Source: Melieria omissa
Lineage: Eukaryota; Arthropoda; Insecta; Diptera; Ulidiidae
Direction of reading: 5' to 3'
Assembly: GCA_963971225.1 (NCBI GenBank)
Contig: OZ020268.1
Coordinates: forward strand, 112,250,830-112,314,829
Length of the DNA: 64,000 bases
Position 1 is the first letter of the stretch. Every line of letters begins with the position of its first letter. Positions 10,498 to 21,981 of this stretch are shown here, piece by piece. Under the pieces are notes generated by a model. That model worked only from the letters and a program-made list of their open reading frames with translations. It had not been told where the DNA came from and did not search any database. The position numbers were made by a program, and so were the translations under genes.

Positions 10498-13400
10498 AGC
10501 GTGTGTAAAAATTGAGAGAATTGCTTGCTGGAAAAGTGCATTATTGAAGTGGTAGTGAAAAAATTACAACTGCCGGTGAAATGTAGTGTCTGTGGGGTGC
10601 GACTAGCATTGCATAGCAATTAATAGCATGAAAAGTGTAATTGCCTCCCAGTTGTTTATGATATGCGGACTTGGGCGGGCGGGGAATGGATATTTATATA
10701 CATAAATATTGCAGTAAATGAGGGATACCTTAGAAATAAGGAAGTAAATTGAACATGTTTTTTTTTTAACAATTTACATTGTGTATACGCTTAATTGGAT
10801 ATTCCGATCTATTAATTCAACTTAAAAAAGTACGTGGTGCAAAGTTTCGACTGGCCAAGTTCCAGAGTTTTTATTTTGATAAAGTTCACTCAAATTTCGT
10901 GACCATATGTAAATGAGAAATATTCGTGGTATAAGCAATTTAAAAAGAGGCAGACAGTAATTTAATTGAAAGCTAATCGTGTTTATATGATATTAAGGGT
11001 AATTCGTTGGGTTAGGGGACCTATCTAACACAATTATAATACAAGCTTTTCCTTCATATCGAAACAAGTTAATTTTTGCTTACGGGGTTTAACTCGCTAT
11101 AAGTTTAATACAATTTTTACATATTGGTGCGCGTTTGCTGCAAACACAATAAACACATCTCGAATGCAACCCTGAGCACAGGTCGGTCGCCAACAAATTC
11201 TCAATAATTCATGCAAAAAAGATAAAAACAAACACGGCAAACTGCAAATGGGCGAAGAGCGACTGCGCTGCAGCGAAATACCGCGTTGTGAACGGCAGCA
11301 TAAATGCGTCATCTGGGCAGCGCTGGGAGGAACGCCGAATAGTTTGTGGCAGCGACGTCGACGAAACCCAACGCAACCGCAGTGTTAACGAGGTGGGGGA
11401 CTGCTACCGCCAGCATTAGAGCACGCCAACAACAGCCGTAACATTGGATACACATCGGCAGCGCCAACGCCAACGTCAGCGACGTAAAGGCCAACCAACC
11501 ATATAAGCCAAAACTCAGTTGAGTCGAGATTTCCAAACGTTCCGGGTGTGAATAACTCGCAGCGTAGCAGAAGTGGTGCACAGTCGCAAAATCATCTACT
11601 TCTAGCCGTGACGACGAACAAAAAATTAAAAAAAAGATTAGTCAACAACTTGAATTGTCACAGTTGAAAATTGTCAGAAAAAATTTAAGAAAAACATTGT
11701 GTTTTTTAATATCATACAAAAAATTCTAAATTCTCCTCGCGGAAACTGCATGCGAAACGAGTATCTTCAACTAGCGGAATTCATTTCCGTATATACCGAA
11801 ATTTAATCGATAAACCGCCCCGTCTCGACGGCGCTGTTGGTTGCGAGGACGCAAGCGACGAAGACGAAAAGGACCAGACACGAGATACCGAAGGCGGCTC
11901 AAGTGCCATCTGACAAGAGGAGCGGAGTGCCCGCACAGCCGTAACAGTGCGACAGTTTAGCGTAGAGGTGGTGACTGCGGCGGCCAAGAGCCAGCGGCGG
12001 TGGTAGTGGTGCCGCATCCAGTGGAATTTAGGTGGATGCTGTTTGGAAGCTGATTTGGCTTCCAGTGAGAATCACCGCAGAAAAGCGACAGCAATTTCTG
12101 TAAGTAGCATTGAATACGCATTGCAACAGTGCCATAAGCACATTTAATCAAAATCTGTCTGCTCATACATCGATCCATAGGTGCATTAAGTAGCTCGAAC
12201 TCAGTGAGCATGAAGAGTTTTGCGGCAATGACAAACTTGCAGCCAAGTTAAGCGTTCAGTTGTTTTTGCTGTCTTAATTATATTTCTTTGGCCGCTTTTT
12301 TTGGAGAGTAACACAAACGAAATACGATGAGATCACCAACAATAGCACATTTGTCTGAGGCACAGGCTTGCCAACAATTTGGCAAAAAAGATCGCTTCCG
12401 ATAATGTCCGTCGAAATCTTGATTTTATATATCTTTTGAGTTTTGAGTGGAAACTACTGCTTCTAATGCCAATATAGTTGTAGCTACCAATCACAGCTGG
12501 AACTACAAACATTTCCGCTGTGCTCAAATATATGTCTATGATTTGATAAATTCTAAAAGTTTAACAGATCCCGCCCATTTCATCTCATACGTTGTGGTGC
12601 GTACCAACAAGGGCGCTGAGATACAGATATATGTGGCAATATTTGTTTCATGTTCTCATTCGCCATGTCCATATGCAAACCGCAATCCTGTGCTTCCCAA
12701 ACGAAACGGATCTTCCATATGTGCGGTTCAAATCTTCACCAAGTATTTTCTAATTCCCAAACTCAAACTGTTTTTATTGGCATCAGTTACTCTGTGCCGA
12801 AGAAATAAGAAATTGAATTACGGTTTTTTATACTAAAACTTGCGTCAATTTTGGAAGAAAAAATTATTATTATTTTTTAAGATTTCTTGGTTCTAAACGA
12901 AAGTCGTCACAGTTTGTGAGCGTTGATTTTCAAGGTCCACATTATCGTTTGTAAATTACTTTTTATTTTCAATTAGATTAAGTTACCCATTTTATAAACT
13001 TGAAAAAAAAATCTAAATTATATATGATTTTTATCTCAATTTGAGAATGAAATTTGATTTTTTTTCTTTAGAAACTGTGAGAAATGTTTTCCCAATGGGA
13101 AATTTGTCATAAATCAAGACTTGTTATAGATCAAATGAGACTTCCTTTGCAAAAAAAAAAATCGAAACATAAACTTTTCTAAAGTCTTTGAGCCCTCGAA
13201 GCACTTGCACTCGACTGTTATTTTGTATAATTTTGTTTCAAAGATGTTTATAAATTTCAATTCTTTTTAAGTGCCATGTTAATGTCAAACTCAAAGCACA
13301 GTTTAATGAAAATGCGCATCAAGACTAACCTAACACTTTGATTATTAGGTATTAAGAATCATGAAGCATTGTGCTGTTGCAATTAGTGAATGATTTTTAA

Positions 13401-15248
13401 AAAGAAATCTCATTCTAAACAGTTCATTGCCTTTGGATTTATGTTTCTGTCTGTGGTTGCTATTCGTCGGCAGAAAAGCGCGCATCAGCCGATCAATCAA
13501 TCATGTTTTTTGTTTCCCCTGCGATCATTTAACTTGCCTTCCGATCACTTAACGAGCATTTTCTCCTGATTTCCCAAAGCCTCACCTTTTCTACATGGCT
13601 CTATCTGTTTTCCAGACATGGCAAGCTTGGCGCAAATTATGAATTTTAAAACACTTGTCGGTCCGCCTCCCCGCTTGCACGCCTCTGACTAATCGCAAAG
13701 AGCCGCTTCCATTTACGGTTTTCGCAGAATTTGCTCCATAGATGATAGCTTGTTTTTGCTTGCTTGATTAGCAAGTTGGCCAGCTGCTTAATTCATTGTT
13801 ATTCAATTGTCACGCGTCTGAGCGTCTCGCATTGACCTCTGATAGTGTTTGACTCGCATTAATAGTTCCGTCGCAGAAACGCTGTCCACGCCGTAGGCGG
13901 AAGCCGCTTCGCCATACTTCAAATTGCCGTCCTCAACGCACTGAACTGTTCTTGCATCGCCAATCTTAAAAAAAGATCAGTTTCTGAGCGCTGTGTTGGC
14001 GTCGCGCTTAGACTTGTTGGCGTTCCAGGTCGGCGAGTAGTTTGAAAATGGCTTTGAAAATGCTGTTTTAATTGTTTAATTATTTGCCGCTTTGTCAACT
14101 TTACCACTTTTATGGCAATGTTTGTACAATTTCAAGTCTAGAAAGTCGAACCGAAACTACAACCCACTTGCGTACAGTTGCTATCTTGGCTTTCAAAAAA
14201 GCTTTCTTTAGCGTCGGCTCATAATGATGAAATTACCTTTCACTGTGCAGTGCTGTGGAAATGCCCAAAAACTCAGTTGAAAGTGTAGATCGCTGTTTAC
14301 AATGTTGTTTGCGTTTGTGTTATGGTTGTAAATGTTGGCTGTTTTAGGTTTTTTTACAAATAATGTTTTTTGCAAATAAGTCCCTTACGTCAAGTGCTTA
14401 AGTTATTGCCGGAAAGATCCTATATACATAACTCTGTACCTCTGTAATCTAAATGATTCCAAAGACATAATGCAAGGAAAGTTGAAGGCCAGGTTTTACG
14501 ATAGATTGAGATTACCTGCATTATAACTTATAAATAAAATTTCCTAATTATGTGTTCTATGGTGGGCGTCAGTATACAGATCCGGTTTGAATGCTCGAGA
14601 TTAACCACCACGAATTTATGTTTGTTTTTTTTGCTCTGCCATGAATGTCGTTGGTGTGGATATTACGCAATCAGCTCTCAGTAATCAACTTTTCAAGAAA
14701 TAATGGTGTTTTTAGCCAACTAACCACTTCTTAGTCAAGTCCTGTTGGCTGTTTAGGTTTCCTCGTTCAGGAGGAGAAGCATACTCCAACTAACTTTGTC
14801 ATTCCACGGCCCTACCTCGATGATCTGTAGGATAAAAAGTGAAAATCAAAGTTCAAACTTCATACAAAAATTAGATTGATCCCAATATTGGCAATATTTG
14901 TCTCTCGACAGCCGCTCTACTCTAACCGTCAACTTGTAACAATTTCTAAACCGTTGTGTTTTCATTTCCTCCGAGAGTCATTTGATAATTTTTGTCCCTC
15001 GACCTTTAACCTGTCTCAAAGTGCTTAAGCGTTTCTGTCACTCCTCCGTTCCACTCAAATGATAAAATTGAACCTTACCATTAAATTATAGGCAGGAGTC
15101 TTGCAAATTTATGAGACTTTCCTAAACCTACGCCAGCTTTATTAAAACGTTCTGTGACTCATTTCTTATATCTTGACGTGGAGCAAGTTTCTTTAACTGT
15201 GGCTTTGCAATGACAAATCGAGTGGTTTCTAATTTTTGTTTAATACAG
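10498..15248. other. Gene-poor interval; GC-richer island at about 11300-12099
   Basis: No coding gene is supported. Most of the stretch is AT-rich with poly-A/T runs. From about 11300 to 12099 base composition becomes balanced and CpG-containing, all three forward frames are interrupted, and a strong 5' splice site (GTAAGTAGC) follows at 12100. This pattern fits a non-coding first exon and promoter on the plus strand. Which gene it would serve is unknown; Atat, 20 kb downstream, has a 5' UTR acceptor at 32361-32363. The segment 13440-14110 is also GC-richer but has no recognisable feature. Confidence 0.4.
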
Positions 15249-15263
15249 TTTATTTCTTTATTT
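15249..15263 (-). terminator. astray polyadenylation signals
   Basis: Two AATAAA hexamers on the minus strand (TTTATT on the plus strand at about 15249 and 15258) lie about 345 bases beyond the astray stop. Confidence 0.6.
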
Positions 15264-15605
15264 AATAAAGTGTTGGATATACATAGATTAATTCATTGAA
15301 AGCTACATGCTGACTGGCTACTCTCCTACTTACCTACCTACCTAACTACCTACCTACACTCGCATACGTGTACACTCGACTCTACATACATTCGCATCTA
15401 ATTTAGTTAGTCAATGGCAAAATACTCGCTCGTGTTGTTGCTCAGACGGCAAAAACACCAGGCACAAACATAAACAAATTCGCTTAAATTCAATTGTAAA
15501 GGGGGGGCATAATGGACACGTAGTAACGTGAACAAAATTCAATCCAGGCCCGGCTGACTGCGTTCAGGCGCTTCCTAGCGGCCGGCTGGTTGGCTGTTGT
15601 TTGCT

Positions 15606-16475
15606 TCACATGAGCTGCTCAAAGTCCGTAACATAATACTGTGCTCGCTTGTGCACCTCGGCGCGCACCACGTTGCCCCCGAAGCCGATGAAATAATTGG
15701 CGGGCGGCACCGCCTCGAGGTCCGTGGCCCCGTCGCCAATCATAGTGATGAGCGCGTCCGGGTGCTGGCGCTTGATGATGGAAATAGCCTCTGCCTTGCC
15801 GCCTGACTTGGAGGTGGGCTGCGTGGTGTCGAAGGCGGCGTAGTCGCCGTTGTAGTAGAACGTTAATTTGTTGGCAAACAGATTGCTGAGTGGGACGCCC
15901 AGCTCGTTGGCCACCGGCTCGATGAGGCAGTCGAAGCCGCCCGATATTAGGTACACCTGCTTGCCGTCGGCGCGCAGCTGTTCGACGAAGCGCTTCACGT
16001 TGCGCGTCAGCGTGCTGGGGCGCAGTTTGATGAAGTCGTTGATTTGGCGCTGCGTGGGCCGTATGATGTTGAGCCTGATGTTGAGTGCGTCCTGGAAGGT
16101 CATTGCACCGCCCATGGCCTCCTTGGTGACGCGCGCCACCTCAGCGCCTTTGCCACAGAAGTCCGCCAGCTCGTCGATGCCCTCCTCGCGGATGACCGTC
16201 GAATCAACGTCGAAACACACGATGTCCGTCTGCTGTATGATTTTGGCGGCCAGCTCCGCCCGTTTGCTCTTGCTGCCGCCCTCCGCTGGCGAGCCGTTCT
16301 GATTGCTGCTCATGGTGCGCATGCAGCCGCCCGTCAGCGTGCCGTTCACACTTGTGCTTGCGACCGCTGCAATCGCGACTGCCGATGGCGGTGGCGGTGA
16401 CCCGCCGAGGAAAACACCGTTGAGCGCACATCCATTTGCTGCCGTGCGCACGATTCCGATCGTGGAGCAGTTCAT
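15606..16475 (-). CDS. aay: Phosphoserine phosphatase (astray)
   Basis: HAD-family enzyme that removes phosphate from L-3-phosphoserine, the last step of serine biosynthesis, in the cytosol. A single exon encodes 289 residues. HAD motif I is FDVDST with nucleophile Asp89 and Asp91, motif II is LISGG with Ser178, the conserved GGK gives Lys227, and motif III is GDGATDLEA with Asp248 and Asp252. The enzyme core starts at about residue 72. The first about 70 residues are low-complexity (Pro, Ala, Ser, Asn), so initiation at Met55 (MSSNQNG) is possible. I chose Met1 because its context (gccaacATGa) is good and it lies downstream of the mapped promoter elements. The frame stays open a further 193 codons upstream, but that part contains the core promoter. 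Identification is firm. Confidence 0.96.
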   Translation of the reverse strand: MNCSTIGIVRTAANGCALNGVFLGGSPPPPSAVAIAAVASTSVNGTLTGGCMRTMSSNQNGSPAEGGSKSKRAELAAKIIQQTDIVCFDVDSTVIREEGIDELADFCGKGAEVARVTKEAMGGAMTFQDALNIRLNIIRPTQRQINDFIKLRPSTLTRNVKRFVEQLRADGKQVYLISGGFDCLIEPVANELGVPLSNLFANKLTFYYNGDYAAFDTTQPTSKSGGKAEAISIIKRQHPDALITMIGDGATDLEAVPPANYFIGFGGNVVRAEVHKRAQYYVTDFEQLM

Positions 16476-16795
16476 GTTGGCTGAGCGTTGACGAGCACTG
16501 TTTTGGTGACAATGAAATGTGCAGCGAGCTTTTCTCGTTCGAACAAAGAGTCGCGACGCGCTTTGGATAAAACGAATTGCTTCGCTTGCTGTGACTTTGC
16601 CAAGTTTGTGCGAGTGGCGAACGGTCGGCGCTTGATTTCCTCGATTGCACTGCCGGACTTTGTTGCTATTCGTTTCGACTTGTTCCGTGACGTCACAGTG
16701 ACACGGTTTTCGTTTTTGAAAATGCTGCTGAGGAGCAAACGTCTGATGTGGACTGCTGATTTCTTGCTGTCTGACGGTTGGCACTGGACTCGAAC

Positions 16796-16851
16796 TTGTC
16801 GACGAGACTTCCCATTTATAACTGATGCGGACACCGCAGAGAGCATTTATA
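16796..16851 (-). promoter_or_regulatory. astray core promoter: TATA box, initiator, DPE
   Basis: Reading the minus strand, TATAAATG lies at 16851-16844, the arthropod initiator TCAGT at 16825-16821 (A+1 at 16823), and AGTTCG, fitting the DPE consensus RGWYV, begins at +28 (16796). The TATA box is at -28 relative to that A. The implied 5' UTR is about 348 nt. A second TATAAATGG overlaps the initiator at about 16819. Spacing agrees with known fly core promoters; the start site is inferred. Confidence 0.7.
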
Positions 16852-17217
16852 GGAAAACCCAGTGTTGTTTGTTGCTCGAATTTGCTCCAGTGCTCTAGAG
16901 AGAACACGACTGCGAAAAGCGACTTTACGTAAAAAAAAAACAATAACAAATGAATGGGGCGCACAAAAGACCGATACTTGGAAAGAGACGAGGGCTCGCC
17001 GGCAGGGCGCACGCTGAGAAGAGCGGCAGTAGCGACCGTCCAACACGCGGCCAACAGCTAGCGATCGACTATTTCGTTGCCTGGTCGCTCAGCAATCGTG
17101 TGATAACGTCGAGTTGTTGTCACTGTGTGGAATTATACAATATAAACCAGTCATCTGTGCCAGCGCTGCATGTATGAATACATACACACATACCTGCTAT
17201 ATGCCTTTATATATGTC
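16852..17217. other. astray upstream region
   Basis: A fairly GC-rich stretch upstream of the astray promoter with no supported gene. It probably contains proximal regulatory sequence. Confidence 0.4.
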
Positions 17218-17643
17218 CAGTGGCGCACGCAGGATTTTGTTTCGGGAGGATTTTGCGTAACTTTGTTGAGAACTTTGAAATAGAATAAAATTTAGATGCA
17301 TGAATCTACAGACTGAGATCCAAAACATGTATGGCCGAGATCCCTACCTGACATATTTTGGTCTTGAAAGTTCAAAATAGGAAATTTAGTTAAAAGTAGA
17401 CAATTTTTCTCTTTCATTTGATACCCATATCTTCACCATTGCACAACCGCATATATTTAAAATAATTTTTGAAATGTGTGTGTCCTTAAAATTTTAAAGC
17501 CCTTTAAAAAGGACATTGGGTCAGAAAATTATAAACTAACTATGCCCGGTTACTATAGATTACATCTAGTTTCACGTCTATATCAACATCAGAATGGGTC
17601 TCGGAAAACAATTGTTTTTTTCGCTCGGTGTAATAAATGTTAA

Positions 17644-18353
17644 GGGGGTCGTCTACGTAGCGGCCTGATTTTCATGCCTGTTTTTCAAAATTTATTACGA
17701 AGGAACAAGAAAGATATTCACTCACTTGTTTTTGGTTTATTTAATCGTAATCTTTCAAGAGGCAAAGTCATAAAAATTATATTTCTACATATTCGAGTGC
17801 GGGATGACCTTGAACCTGCCCTCATCAGAATTTTGATATCAATTTTCCTGCACGATTTTGGGCCAACCACGTAACCTACAACAAAAAATGAAACTAATCT
17901 ATAATTGATATTACATCAGCTATGTTTAGACACGAGCTTTTTGTAAAATTCAAAAATCTCTTGAAATGGTGGACATTTTTGAAAAAAAAAAAATTTGTTC
18001 CCCTTTTTTCAAATGTTTATTGCCTGTTATAATAAAAAAAACAATATTTTGTCAAAAGCTCGTGTCTACTCATAGCGACATGTTTTCTGAGCAAATAAAA
18101 AAAGAAATCGAATCGATGCGAAAACTTTTCTTAAAATCGTGCAAGTTAGAAAAATACGACTTTCGGGAAAACGCGTTTAAAGTTCACAGGGAGCGTGCGG
18201 AAACACCGTGAGCGAGCGTGCTCAATGCTCTACAGCTCAATAACCGTGACGAGTTTACCCAAATCCTTTGGAAATAACATTCCTTACGTCTTCCAAATGA
18301 AAATTATGTAAAAAAAACACGATTTTTTAAAACTTTGTACGTAGACGACCCCC
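17644..18353. mobile_element. 710-bp piggyBac-like MITE flanked by TTAA
   Basis: Sixteen-base inverted ends (GGGGGTCGTCTACGTA) are perfect, and both sides carry TTAA (17640-17643 and 18354-18357), the piggyBac target duplication. Inside, TAGACACGAGCTTTTTG at 17927-17943 is matched in inverse orientation near 18052-18068, so the element can fold. There is no transposase. Confidence 0.75.
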
Positions 18354-18364
18354 TTAAATAGACT

Positions 18365-18524
18365 TTTAGCAGCACTTATTGCCTGTTTCACCGTATGACA
18401 TCGCGCACCGTCCTGCTAAAAAATCGCTGTAGATGTACAAAGGAATTGCTTAGGATTTTCAAACCATCAATTTTAACTATATTACAATTGAAACGATATA
18501 TGCAGAAACTTTCCGCCCACCCTG
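18365..18524 (-). pseudogene. Mariner/IS630-type transposase remnant
   Basis: The minus strand at about 18419-18365 encodes QDGARCHTVKQAISAAKS, the motif around the second catalytic Asp of Tc1/mariner transposases. About 80 bases away, CAGGGTGGGCGGAAAG (minus strand, ending near 18520) looks like its terminal repeat. Only this fragment survives. Confidence 0.5.
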
Positions 18525-18619
18525 TATGTGCGACGGTTATAAATTAAATTTCTGTACTAACTTGAAGATATTTCGGGGGGCTTAAACCCCCCAAAAACCC
18601 TCACCTGTGTGAGTCACTG

Positions 18620-20622
18620 TATATGCATATATATGTTTGCTTGGCTTGTGCAAAAAAGTGGAAAAAAACAGTTGGCGGGGAAAAAATGAGTCGAAAAATC
18701 ACATAACCACAACAGCAGTGGGAAATGCAGTTGTAGCCGCAGTCGTCGGAGACGTGTGAGAATGCAGTTCCATGCGGTCCGGTTGCCGAGTGCCGATAGG
18801 AAAGTGTTGCTCTTTTTCCCGCCATTCATGAGAAGTGTATGTGGTTGGGGGTTTTGTGCTTTTTGGGCAACTTGTAGCGATAAGCATGTAAACAAAAGAA
18901 TGGAATAAAGCAAATTTGTTAACAACAAGTCACGGCGACCACTATGCACGCTGTATGGCGATGGACATTAAGAATAAGTAGTGGTTAAGTTTGACACACC
19001 CCTTTTGTCTGTGCCCCTTTTGTCTGTGTAGATTAATAGTTAGATATGGGTGGGAGCCGAAGCATCACTTGTGAAAAGTCATGGGCTGAGAAGTAATTTC
19101 GAAAAAACTGATAGAACTTGTAAATCAAACCACTTGTATCGTTCATTTGTTGCTTTCTTTGTAGGGTGTTTAGTGTGCACCTTTTGTCTGATCCGCTCTA
19201 TTAAAAAACAATGATTTTTCGCAGCTACTGTCAAACATGAAAGCTTGCGACATGCTTTACTTAGAAATATAGAACACCCAGACATGGTTACGTATAGTGA
19301 CCCTGATAATTTTTTAAACTTATATAAACCAAATGAGTTTGTTAACTGAGGAAAGCAGCATGATGACAAATTTTTGACCGTCTGACGCACAGTGTGCTTA
19401 CGTTTTCAGTCATTGCCGAGACGACGAGAAGTGTCCGCCTAGCTTTCTGAAAAGAGTCTGCAAACCAGTCGGAACGCAATAAACGCGTTCGAATAAATAG
19501 CGAATTATGCTGATCAGCTGTTGTATTGTTGTGGAGTTTAGTTGGTTTGTTGTGGAGCGAAGTTGTGGTTTTATTTATGGTTGCTTGCTTGCCTGAGCGC
19601 GACAAACCGCTTTCAGCTGGAAACAGAAATGTGCTACGGGTTCAAGTGTTGGCTGATGTTTGCGGAACGGGAACCGAGGTTATCTGATTTGGGATTTTTG
19701 GTACTAATTGCGAATAACATGAGACAGCAGCATGTCGAACTGCTTATTACTGGTTTGCCTGTCTAGGCAGTGGCTCGAGTGGCGGCAGTCGGAGAGCCGT
19801 ATCGTTGACTTTAATTGAATGTTAATGGCCCACATTCTCGCCGCTGAAGAGACCGCTCAAAGGTTATTGTCACGATTTAGTTTAGTTTCTTTGTGTCGAT
19901 GTTGTTGCTTTCGCTTATGGAGCGTTTGTGGGGCTCGATCGGCGCCAGTTTCTCTTCGCAAGTTTCGCTCTCGTTGCACTCAACTGCGCCTGGCTCGCGC
20001 TGACATGTTCTCAACGTAAACACGATAAATACTTTTATGTACGTATGTACATGAAATCACCCGATGCACTTTGTGGAAAATAATAAACATGTTTTTTGTT
20101 TGTCTTATTTTATTGTTTGCCTTAAGTGACGTTACGTTCTTTAAGTTGTTTACAACGGCCATATTTGTTGCATTGTTATTGAAATTTTGTTTTGACCGTA
20201 GCAGAAATTCGCATTTATGCATTGATTGAGCACACAACGATGAAGAAAGTGTGGCTTTATTTTTATCTCGGAAAAATTTTATGTACAAAAGCAGTAATTT
20301 TTACTTATGAGATTATAACAAAAAAAAGCTAACATTTTAAATTTAAATTTAAATTATTTTAATTCACAAGCACGCACTGGGCGACACTTCTATTCAGAAT
20401 GTACAAAAACTGACAAGTTTTCTTTACTGAATTGTTACTAAATTTTAGTTTGTTACAGAATTTTATAAGAGTACATGGAACCTAGAGATCTGAAACTCTT
20501 AAAATTAGGTTTCCTAAAATAGATATGTAATTCATGACACTTGAAGAAAGTAATTATCTGATAATGAAGATGATATTCTTATTCATTTGCATTTGAAGAG
20601 CTTTGTCCTCATAGATTACGGT
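18620..20622. other. Gene-free interval
   Basis: No coding gene or known repeat was recognised. Short open frames on both strands lack splice context and similarity. CCCCTTTTGTCTGTG is tandemly doubled at about 19000-19029. Confidence 0.4.
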
Positions 20623-21785
20623 TGCAACTATAGGGGTTTCCAACAAGAGGTGTTATTTTGGTATTCAAAGCCGGCCTCGATAGTCAAGCGGGTAGCGCGC
20701 TGGCTTCTCATACCAAAGGCTCCAGGTTCGATTCCTGGCTCGGGCTGGTGAACAACTCATCTACTTCTATCGCTATCCACGTGAAGGGAATGAGAATTAC
20801 AAGAATCGCACAAGTGCGCTCTTGGCAGGCAATGGCAAAACCTCCAAGTGTGAACGAAAAACTGCCAATCGCCGTTCGGATTCGTCGTTAAACTGCAGGT
20901 CCGCTCCCCCCCTTTCCCCATCCGCTTGAAATGTGTGCTGTAACATATGTTGGCAAAACAGTGTTGCATACACAGTTCAGCCTCCGAGTGTGTCTCTCAT
21001 AGAGGCAGCCACCGCAACCTAACCTAACCTTGGTATTCAAAGAAAAATGCCATTTTTTGAGATAAATGATCGGATGTTTATTTCATAATAAAGAGGAAGG
21101 TATGCCGTTAATAATGAAAAACAACATCAGCCAAATGACCACCACGACCACGCTTACAGGACCATATCCTTTTCATGAAATTTTCCATAACCAAATCGCA
21201 AAGTGGCTGCCCTATGTCATCGATAGCCTCACGAATTCTATCTTTGAGGTCTTGAATCGACGCTGGGCTGTTGGCGTACACCTTATCTTTCACGTGGCCC
21301 CAAAGGAAGAAGCTGCAAGGTGTTAAATCACAAGATCTCGGTGGCCAATTGTGATCACCTCTTCCAGAGATAACACGGTCCGGAAACTTTTCCCGTAAAA
21401 GAGTAATGGTTTCGTTGCTTGTGTGGCACGTAGCGCCGTCTTGTTGAAAGTAAACGTTGTCCAGATCAATACCATCCAACTCCGACCATAAAAAATCATT
21501 AATCATCTCTCGGTAGCGCAATCCATTCACCGTAACTGTTGATCCAACCTCATTTTCGAAAAAGTAAGGTCCAATGACCCCGCCGGACCATAAACCGCAC
21601 CAAACAGTCACACGTTGAGGATGGAGAGGCTTCTCAACAATAACTCTTGGGTTTTCCGAGCCCCAGATGCGACAATTTGGCTTGTTGACGTAGCCACCGA
21701 GGTGGAAATGGGCCTCATCATGTATCACGTGAATTTTTGGAGATATTTTTGAAAAATTGTAAAAACTCAAACTGCCCATTGAAAA
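20623..21785 (-). pseudogene. Mariner-like transposase, N-terminal half missing
   Basis: An uninterrupted minus-strand frame (21779-21108) encodes the catalytic half of a Tc1/mariner superfamily transposase: HDEAHFHLGGYVNKPNCRIW (first Asp), FQQDGATCHTS (second Asp) and PRSCDLTPCSFFLWG (third Asp), with 36 residues between the second and third by my count. Full-length relatives are about 340 residues. Here the DNA-binding N-terminal part is absent and non-coding DNA begins after 21780. The frame is unusually well kept for a fragment, suggesting a fairly recent loss. The 3' flank of the element appears to run to about 20623, with a SINE inserted in it. The copy cannot be active as it stands. 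Confidence 0.8.
20671..21029 (+). mobile_element. tRNA-derived SINE with 13-bp target duplication
   Basis: The head carries an A-box region (TAGTCAAGCGGGTAGCGCGC) and a perfect B box (GGTTCGATTCC). The body contains GGCAATGGCAAAACCTCC and GCCGTTCGGATTCG, a central block shared with the SINE at 28704. The tail is CCTAACCTAACC. TTGGTATTCAAAG flanks it on both sides (20658-20670 and 21030-21042). The insertion is in the mariner-like element. A functional tRNA gene is unlikely because the head is embedded in the SINE and its acceptor stem pairs poorly. Confidence 0.85.
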
Positions 21786-21928
21786 AATATACCTGTAATC
21801 ATCCCACTTTTGAGCATGAAAACATTGAAGTTTGTGATGCGGAGGTGTTTTCTACTTTGTTTATTATTTTAAACTTCACATGTTACTTTAAGCCTGTACC
21901 ATCTTTAGCCCAATGGGCCTAACATATA

Positions 21929-21981
21929 AATAGGCCTCCGAGTGTGTTTCTTACAGATACAGCCACCTTAACATAACCTAT
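21929..21981 (+). repeat. SINE 3' tail fragment
   Basis: This block resembles the last 50 bases of the SINE at 20671 (GCCTCCGAGTGTGT..., then ...CAGCCACC...AACATAACC). It is a decayed tail of a second copy on the other side of the mariner fragment. Confidence 0.55.

Larger units (their letters stand above)
17218..18619. mobile_element. hAT-like non-autonomous element, interrupted
   Basis: The left end CAGTGGCGCACGCAGG at 17218 and the reverse complement of the right end, CAGTGACTCACACAGG (18619), match at 13 of 16 positions. The 8-base flanks TATATGTC and TATATGCA match at 6 of 8, as expected of an old hAT target duplication. The interior is non-coding apart from a piggyBac-like insertion (17644-18353) and mariner debris. 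The AT-rich flanks make the duplication less certain. Confidence 0.45.

Noticed and set aside
15606..17054. 482-codon continuous frame read as an N-terminally extended astray protein
   Set aside because: The extension contains a well-spaced TATA box, initiator and DPE, and a good start codon follows at 16475.
20671..20746. tRNA gene (A and B boxes present)
   Set aside because: It is the head of a SINE with target duplications; stems pair poorly.
21016..21030. Insect telomere-type repeat (CCTAA)n
   Set aside because: Under three units, exactly at a SINE tail; flies do not use this telomere repeat.
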